Assembly: GCA_014529385.2 (NCBI GenBank)
Contig: CM043957.1
Span: 83,435,381-83,499,380 of the forward strand
Direction of reading: 5' to 3'
DNA length: 64,000 nucleotides
From: Adiantum capillus-veneris
Lineage: Eukaryota > Streptophyta > Polypodiopsida > Polypodiales > Pteridaceae
A model generated the notes under the pieces. It was not told the origin of the DNA and did not search any database. It saw only the letters and a list, made by a program, of their open reading frames with translations. This document shows, one piece after another, positions 58,106-64,000 of this stretch (the first letter of the stretch is position 1; every line of letters begins with the position of its first letter). The translations under genes and the position numbers were made by a program.

Positions 58106-59327
58106 ATGAGGACTGGAAAGCAGCGCAACATGATCTTGGAGGCTTCAGAAGATGATTCCACCAACGACTACTCGTCTACCTCAGGAGAAGAGACGACCAC
58201 CACCGACGGAAGTGACAGTAGCATCGAAGTGATGGGGGTCATTCTTAAAGACCCAAACAGATTGACACAATCTGAAACACCCCCGACAAACCAAGAGGGA
58301 TCATCAGGTATGCAGTCCTTGGAGGATGCAGGTAAGTTACAAAAAATGCTCTCAAATGATTTAACCAATGAAGAGAGGAAGGAGTATGTATCCATGCTAG
58401 GTAACTTCACTACTTTGTTCATTGATGGCTATGATAAGATCATAGGAATTACAGTAGTGGAGCACCACATAAAGCTCAAGGAAGGCAGTAAACCCGTAGT
58501 ACAAAAGCTCAGAAGACTTGGAGTAATCCAACAAGAGGCACTGAAGTGAGAAGTTTGCTACAAGCAGGTTTCATCTACCCTGTCGAAGACTCAGAATGGG
58601 TCTCCCCAGTAGTAGTCACACCAAAAAAAAATGTAAGTGGAGAGTCTGTGTGGATTATAAACCTCTCAATGCAGCCATGAAGAGGGATCACTTTCCCCTC
58701 CCATTCCAGGATGAAATCCTCAAAGAAGTTGCAGGTCACGAGCGATACACAGTGTGCGATGGCTACTCAGGATACTTCTAGATTAGCATTGCGGAGGAAT
58801 ATCAGAAGAAGACAACCTTCATCACACCTTGGGGATGTTTTGCCTACAGAGTGATGCCATTTGGCCTCACTAATGTCACGGCCACATTTCAGTTCTATGT
58901 GACTTTTGTTTTCCAACCCTACTTTGGAACATCAATACAGGTTTTCATAGATGATTTTTGCATCTATACTTCATGAGCCCTTCATTTAAGAAAATTATAT
59001 GATGGCTTAACCAGGCTGCAAGCCTTGGGTGGTCAGCTCAATGTGGATAAGTGTCACATTGGTGAAAGCAAAGTCACTCTCCTTGGTCATGTAATTTCAG
59101 CAAAAGGGATCGAGGCTGACCCTAGCAAGATTCAAGCCCTGGTATCTTTATCATCACCCACCATCGCTAAGCAGCTGGTTTCTTTCCTTCAGAAGGTAAG
59201 ATACTTAAGCAAGTTCATTCACTTGCTATCTCAAGTGTTCCTTCCCCTACAACAACTCACCCAGAGGGATGTCTTATCATGGAGTGAAGAGAACGAGCAG
59301 CAGTTTACTGAGGTAAAGCAATCCTAG
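58106..59327 (+). pseudogene. Tat-C reverse transcriptase, broken
   Basis: An acidic linker and RT start (to 58549), a frame change, then WVSPVVVTPKK and, past a second frameshift in a run of nine A's (about 58622-58630), WRVCVDYKPLN. TAG at 58779-58781 falls in the GYF-Q-I segment (CAG in relatives). The palm motif is FIDDFCIYT with both Asp kept. TGA at 58974-58976 follows. A one-base loss near 59322 ends this frame before RNase H. Confidence 0.85.
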
Positions 59328-59329
59328 CT

Positions 59330-60646
59330 AAGCTTCCCACTATTTCACCTCCTAAGTGGGACGAGCCATTTTATGTAAACCCTAGTGTGGGAAGTGATAC
59401 ACTCGGAGCCGTGCTAATGCAAAAGGATCCCCAAACTTCTTTCATGCGCCTTATTTACTTCTCTAGTCGGGTCATGACCCCGTCTGAAAATGGATTTACC
59501 GAAGTAGAACACATGGTTCTGACACTAATGTTTGCTACCACAAAGTTCCGCTCCTATCTCCTGCCTAGACCCTTTGTAATCCTGACAATGGAAGAGGTTT
59601 TCCCATATGTAATTTTACACATGGATGTCTCATCTAGGATCTCAAAGTGGTTGATTAGATTACAAGAGTTTGACTACACCATGCAAGTAGAAAACTCCAC
59701 CAGGGCCAGTTTAGTGGGAATTCTCACTCATCGCTATTATGAGAAGAAGCTGAAGGTCAACACGGAAGCAAAGGAAGAAACACCAATGGTAGAGAGTCCT
59801 AGGCTAGAAAGAGCTCACTCTCTTTTCTTTGACGGAGCATACAAGAGAACAATGGATCAGTCTGCAGCAGGCATAGTCATTTTCCATGAACATCAAGAAA
59901 GAATGTTCTCCATTGGGCAGTTATTACACTCCCACTCCAACAATGAAGCAGAATATGCAGCCCCAATTCTTGGGTTGGAACAAAGTATTTCACAAGGAAT
60001 TCAACGCCTAAATGTGTTTGGCGATGCTTTGCTTTTGATAAGGCAAATAAATGGAACCTCGGATTGTAAGAATATTCAGGTTTTACTTGGTCAACTCTGC
60101 CAAGTTAAGGACCTTCTAAAGAAGTTTGAAGCAGTGAAACTATTTCATGTCCCCAGAGCAGAAAATCGGGAGGCAGATGCTCTAGCCAAAGAGAGAATAC
60201 AAGACGTTCCCGTAGGAGCAATCAAACTGAAGCTACCCCTCTTTCAAGGTAGTGATACTATGCCTGATGTCATCAGTTTTTTAGATACAGGAGAATGTCC
60301 AACAGGATACACCAAAGGCCAAAGACAATGGTTGGTAAGGAAGACTCCTAGGTACCACCTTGTAAACGACCACTTGTATTGTAAGGGCAAAGATCAAATT
60401 CTCAGGTGGGTGCCAACGTCCAGTGAGATCACTGAGGTAATTTCAAGTTGCCATGATGGCATCTATGGCAGTCATTTTTCTCTAGACATCACCAGTAGGA
60501 AGATTCTACAAGTGGGATACTCTTCGCCTAGTTTGAACAGGGATGTACACCATTGGTGTAAAAAATTTAATGCTTGCCAAGTGGCCAGTGATCGAACCTT
60601 AACCTACGAGCCACAAACTCCTATCATCTCATATGGTCCATTTTAG
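59330..60646 (+). pseudogene. Tat-C dual RNase H and integrase zinc finger
   Basis: Open frame to 60646. The first RNase H has SDTLGAVLMQKD and the FTEVEHMVL Glu. The second, separate RNase H (about 59815-60200) has FFDGAYKR, SHSNNEAEYAA, VFGDALLLI and the closing READALAKE, the four acidic positions of an archaeal-type RNase H. The start of integrase follows, with a zinc-finger-like His/Cys region (CHDGIYGSHF, CKKFNACQ). Two RNase H domains in this order mark the Tat lineage. Confidence 0.88.
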
Positions 60647-61565
60647 AAATGGGGAATAGATACAATCGGTCCTTTACCAAGGGCCCAATCAGGTAAACTA
60701 TACATCATAGTGGGTGTCGACTACCCACCACCCACATTACAACCCAAGAGGTAGCAAAGTTCATTTTTTAGCATATCTGTTGCTGTTTTGGCACTCCTCT
60801 TGAGATAATATCAGATAGAGGACCAGTGTTCAGAGGTGATTTGGTGGGAGAACTAATGAAGAAGCTAGGCATCACAAGACGACATTCCACACCATACTAT
60901 CCACAATGCAATGGTCTGGTAGAGAAGGTAAACGGAATGATTTGCAAAATCATCACAAAGAAGGTGAATAATCACACAGGGTACTGGGATAAACATGTCA
61001 TGGCAGCTCTTTGGGCTACAGAACAACGTTCCAAACATCACTAGGTTTCACCCCTTTCCATCTAGTTTATGGGAAGGAGGCAATTCTATCCATTGAGGTA
61101 CAAATAGCCAGCTTATGAGTTTTGGCTAGCCAGATACATCGTGCAATTGTAAACCATTGATACCACATCTTGGATCTGGAGAGACTCCAGCTAGATAGGG
61201 AAGAAACAATCAATCACTATGCAGCGCAGGCAGAACGACGCTGGCTCACTTTCAATCAAGGGCTTAAAGAAAAGGGACTGGAAAAAGGTATGTTAGTGCT
61301 GAGATACGACAACAGATTTGACACCAGGAAGGACAAGAAATTTCAACCCAGATGGGAAGGGCCATTCATCATCAAGAAACCCTATGACAACGGCAGCTAT
61401 AAGCTGATGGAAGCAGATGGGAGAATTCACAAGACTAGGGTCAATGGATGGAGATTGAAAAGGTGTTTCCTTAGGTTTGATCCAGAATTCATGCTACACA
61501 TTCCAGAAGAGGGAGAACCCTCTAACTCCACATCTGAAGAAGTAGAGGAAGGGCTAGAAGCATAA
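60647..61565 (+). pseudogene. Tat-C integrase core and C-terminal part, broken
   Basis: TAG before KWGIDTIGP (first catalytic Asp), a deletion near 60725-60745 that removes the residues after VGVDY, another TAG near 60768, then SDRGPVF (second Asp) and NGLVEKVNG (Glu). Further frame changes near 61010 lead to the C-terminal domain (61170-61565) with RWEGPFIIKK and HKTRVNGWRLKR. The end is an acidic tail, then the purine tract AAAGGGAGAGGGC. Confidence 0.82.
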
Positions 61566-61593
61566 ATGCCTCTAGCCAAAGGGAGAGGGCTAA

Positions 61594-62407
61594 TGATGGC
61601 CGATTTTTGAAAATCAAAGAAAAAAAAAAAACAAATTTTCCTCTGCTTGAGCCTTGGCGACACTGTTGGAAGACTCGGCAGCGCCTGGTAAACCTCACGA
61701 CACCTCTACCGGCATGGCACACCCCCCCCCCCCCCCCCCCCCCCCCGCCCTTCGATTGGCCGGCCTTATCACCCTCAGGCCCCCACTTGTCTATACCCCA
61801 GCCTAGCCGGCCGCCCTCGGTTTCAGATACCCCTTCTCTCTCTCCAGGTAGTTTATTCCCCCGGCGGGCATTGAATGAAATATTCCCCCCTCCCCCCCCC
61901 CCCCCCCCCCCCTCTCTCTCTCTCATTTTCCCTACATACCTCTCTCTAATATCCTCTCTCTCATCCTCACCCTCCATTTCCCCCCCTTACTGGCCACCCT
62001 CGGCCAGGCGCAAGCCTCGAGTACTCACCCCGACCCCTCTCTCGCTTTCCCTCTTGCGCTCCCTCTGTGTCGAGCTGCATGTGAACTCTCGCTCTCCCAT
62101 ATTCTTAACCACACCCCCACCACCCTCTCATTCCCCCTCCCTTGGCCCGCTTATATTATCCTCCCCCCTCTCTTCCCGACCCGCTCGCCTCACCCTCCCC
62201 TCCGCCTTATTACCCCCCCCTTGGCCAGCTATCTCCACCCTCTTTCTACCCCCCACACCATTGACTTCTTCCCCTGCTCTCATCCTTGAGACACCATGCA
62301 AGACAGAGAATAGGACACCCCCCCCCCCCCCTCACACACTCTCTTCCCCCCCATGGTGGGCACCCTCCATAGAGCCCCCTCTCTCTCCTATCCACACCAC
62401 CTCATCC

Positions 62408-62501
<94 letters not shown>

Positions 62502-62720
62502 ATCCCAAAGGCGTAGCCCCCACCATGGAGCCCACTCTCCCTCCACACCACACACTCACTCACCCTCACCCTCTCACACCCTCATCCTCTCCCTCACTCA
62601 CCACCCCAATCCCCTCTCCCTCTCTCGCGCTCTGTTCGGCTCCACCCTGCATGCAATCCCTCTCTCTCTCCCTCTTGGCCTGTAGAAGGCGCAGCGCACA
62701 GCTCTTCTCTCTCTCTCTCA

Positions 62721-62757
<37 letters not shown>
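61594..62757 (+). repeat. Putative 3' LTR of Tat-C, CT-rich block copy 3
   Basis: Starts TGATGGCCGA right after the purine tract. It holds poly-C runs (about 61724-61746, 61890-61910), a (CT)n run (about 62410-62498) and (CA)n (about 62722-62757). The part from about 62095 matches 1-592 and 6029-6912. It shares only its first bases with the Tat-A LTR. The right border is not resolved. The long frame through here is a repeat translation. Confidence 0.55.
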
Positions 62758-62758
<1 letters not shown>

Positions 62759-63495
62759 TGGTTAAACATCATGAAGTCAGATACTTCTTTCCCTCATAAG
62801 GTTCCTCCCTTTTTTTTTAAAACAAAAACAAAAAAAACAACACCCCCCCCTATTGACAAAATAGGGCCTTCATTGCTACATTGCAACACCGACTTGGGTA
62901 TTGGGAAAATGGCTCGTAAAAAATCCTCAAAACTATCATGACAATAAGAAGGTGGCTCCTTCCACCCTCGGACCGTGCAAAGGCGCTCTCTCTCCCCTAG
63001 CAGTAATGGCTTCTGATGCGTGAGAGGACTCCCACATCAAGGGGCGGCTCTGCTCTCTTCACTTCAGACACTCAGGAAGTGTGCATACCAACCTATAAAT
63101 TCTAAAGGTGAAGGCACTCCTTTGCCCAAGTCCGAAAACAATGGAGCTTGCTGCTCACACTCCACAAGTATTATAGTTTACCTAAACTGTCTTTTGTCAT
63201 CAGAGACCGACTATTGTGTTTTGCTAAAAAATATTTTAACATGGGGCTTGATCAAGCTTAATGGGTGTTATTCCGTGACCGACTGTGGTTCTTAAGATAT
63301 TTTAGCATAATATATGGTTTCTAATTACTCAAAGGCTGTTTTTGCAGTCGTTAAACTGATTGCAGATTAGGAATTTTACTGGTTTTTTGGTTTTTTTGAG
63401 TACTCTGCCTGACGGGCTCTCTTAGAGATAGATTATAGTAGCACAACAATGGGTAAACAGTTGGTATATAACACTAAGTAACTAGTTCTTTTGGG
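62758..63495. other. Unassigned sequence
   Basis: No recognised coding, RNA or element feature. A 91-codon frame (63020-63295) has no motif. Confidence 0.4.
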
Positions 63496-63845
63496 CCAGG
63501 GCATGGTTTAGCATTGCCTTAAAATATTCATATGCATATAATGGGACAATATGGTGGGCATGAGTTTTTTGTTATGGATTTTTTGTGGTAAGGCACCTTG
63601 TTATGAATTATGGCATGGTTGGCTTCAATCGGGATCCTGTTGGTATACACACTCATTAATTGGTTGTTGGTATACACACTCATTAAGTGCTTGTTGGTAT
63701 ACACACTCATTAACTGGTTGTTGGTATAACTGCTTGTTGGTATACACACTCATTAACTGGTTTTTTTGAATGAATTTACTAGGCCGAGGCATGTTTTAAC
63801 ATTGCCTTAAAACTTCATATGCATAGAATGGGACATTATGGTAAG
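63496..63845. repeat. Direct repeat with an internal 27-bp minisatellite
   Basis: A 60-70 bp segment (CATTGCCTTAAAA..TTCATATGCAT) occurs at about 63512-63560 and again at about 63799-63840. Between them, 63638-63761 holds five units of TGTTGGTATACACACTCATT with variable ends, 27 bp each, the fourth cut to 16 bp by an 11-bp loss. Confidence 0.85.
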
Positions 63846-64000
63846 CCTTGGGACTGCTTGTGCATAAAAAACAACGGGTTTTTTGGCCTTTCATATGGCT
63901 GTACTAATGGAGACAAACACATGAGGTAATGGTGTTTTCTTAGTATGGTAACTAGGGCATGGTACACCCCCATCTGCTATGGGCTAACATGGTATGATAT

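Larger units (their letters stand above)
40584..62757 (+). mobile_element. Tat-type Ty3/gypsy element with pol (Tat-C), split by two insertions
   Basis: Parts in order: LTR end (40584-40920), primer site (from 40923), CCHC ORF, 172-codon ORF, [chromovirus 41985-50844], gag (51149-52294), [copia-2 52413-57603], protease, RT, two RNase H domains and integrase (57622-61565), purine tract, and putative 3' LTR (from 61594). With both insertions set aside the parts read in the same order as Tat-A up to gag. The second, later RNase H is the mark of the Tat lineage (Retand/Ogre group). Confidence 0.85.

Noticed and set aside
61607-62941. A 444-codon plus-strand frame rich in Pro, Ser and Leu, with (SL)n and (HT)n runs
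   Set aside because: It is the translation of poly-C, (CT)n and (CA)n tracts in a putative LTR, with no domain. Similar frames at 12-641, 6223-6796 and 30613-30905 are rejected for the same reason.

Overview
The window is nuclear DNA of a land plant, built almost entirely of nested transposable elements. Evidence: dual-RNase-H Ty3/gypsy (Tat-type), chromodomain Ty3/gypsy and Ty1/copia elements, tRNA-iMet primer sites (TGGTATCAGAGC), an intron-containing Helitron RepHel gene, a plant-type Sec61-beta exon, and very many (CT)n/(CA)n microsatellites. The style resembles large-genome plants, perhaps a fern, but the sequence does not fix the species. I recognised no rRNA, tRNA or CRISPR locus.

Layout. 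(1) 1-6912: a CT/CA/AT-rich block, then copy A of an LTR element (LTR starts TGTCGTGCAG) with no gag or pol but a long acidic ORF of unknown function (2618-4540). (2) 6913-36215: copy B of the same element, split just inside its 5' LTR/leader by a 23-kb insertion at 8121-~31360. That insertion is a minus-strand Helitron with an N-terminal zinc exon, HUH Rep, PIF1-type helicase and a spliced downstream gene that carries a GIY-YIG nuclease domain. It also holds a threefold tandem array of Sec61-beta terminal exons. The Helitron was itself hit by a pol-less Tat-type element (14121-21118, inside Rep, 4-bp target duplication) and by copia-1 (22657-28150, 5-bp duplication). (3) 36216-37650: a third, truncated internal copy of the ORF element, with a 318-bp tandem duplication. 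(4) 37876-40583: an isolated Tat-like LTR and undefined DNA. (5) 40584-~62757: a Tat-type element with gag and pol, split by a minus-strand chromovirus (41985-50844, GAAAA duplication) and by copia-2 (52413-57603, 4-bp duplication). (6) 62758-64000: no recognised gene, and a 27-bp minisatellite.

How the pieces relate. The pol-less Tat element and the pol-bearing Tat element share the leader, primer site, two extra upstream ORFs, gag and polypurine tract, so the second looks like the enzyme donor for the first. In place of pol, the first carries a membrane-spanning env-position ORF. The ORF element likewise has LTRs and a polypurine tract but no enzymes, so it would need help in trans.

Nearly every element gene is broken. 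Many of the in-frame stops are what C-to-T change would make of CAG, CAA or CGA codons, as expected for methylated, silenced repeats; a minority are transversions or indels. No intact autonomous element remains. The points most worth following are the Helitron-linked GIY-YIG gene, the tripled Sec61-beta exon, the unknown ORF family and the env-position ORF.
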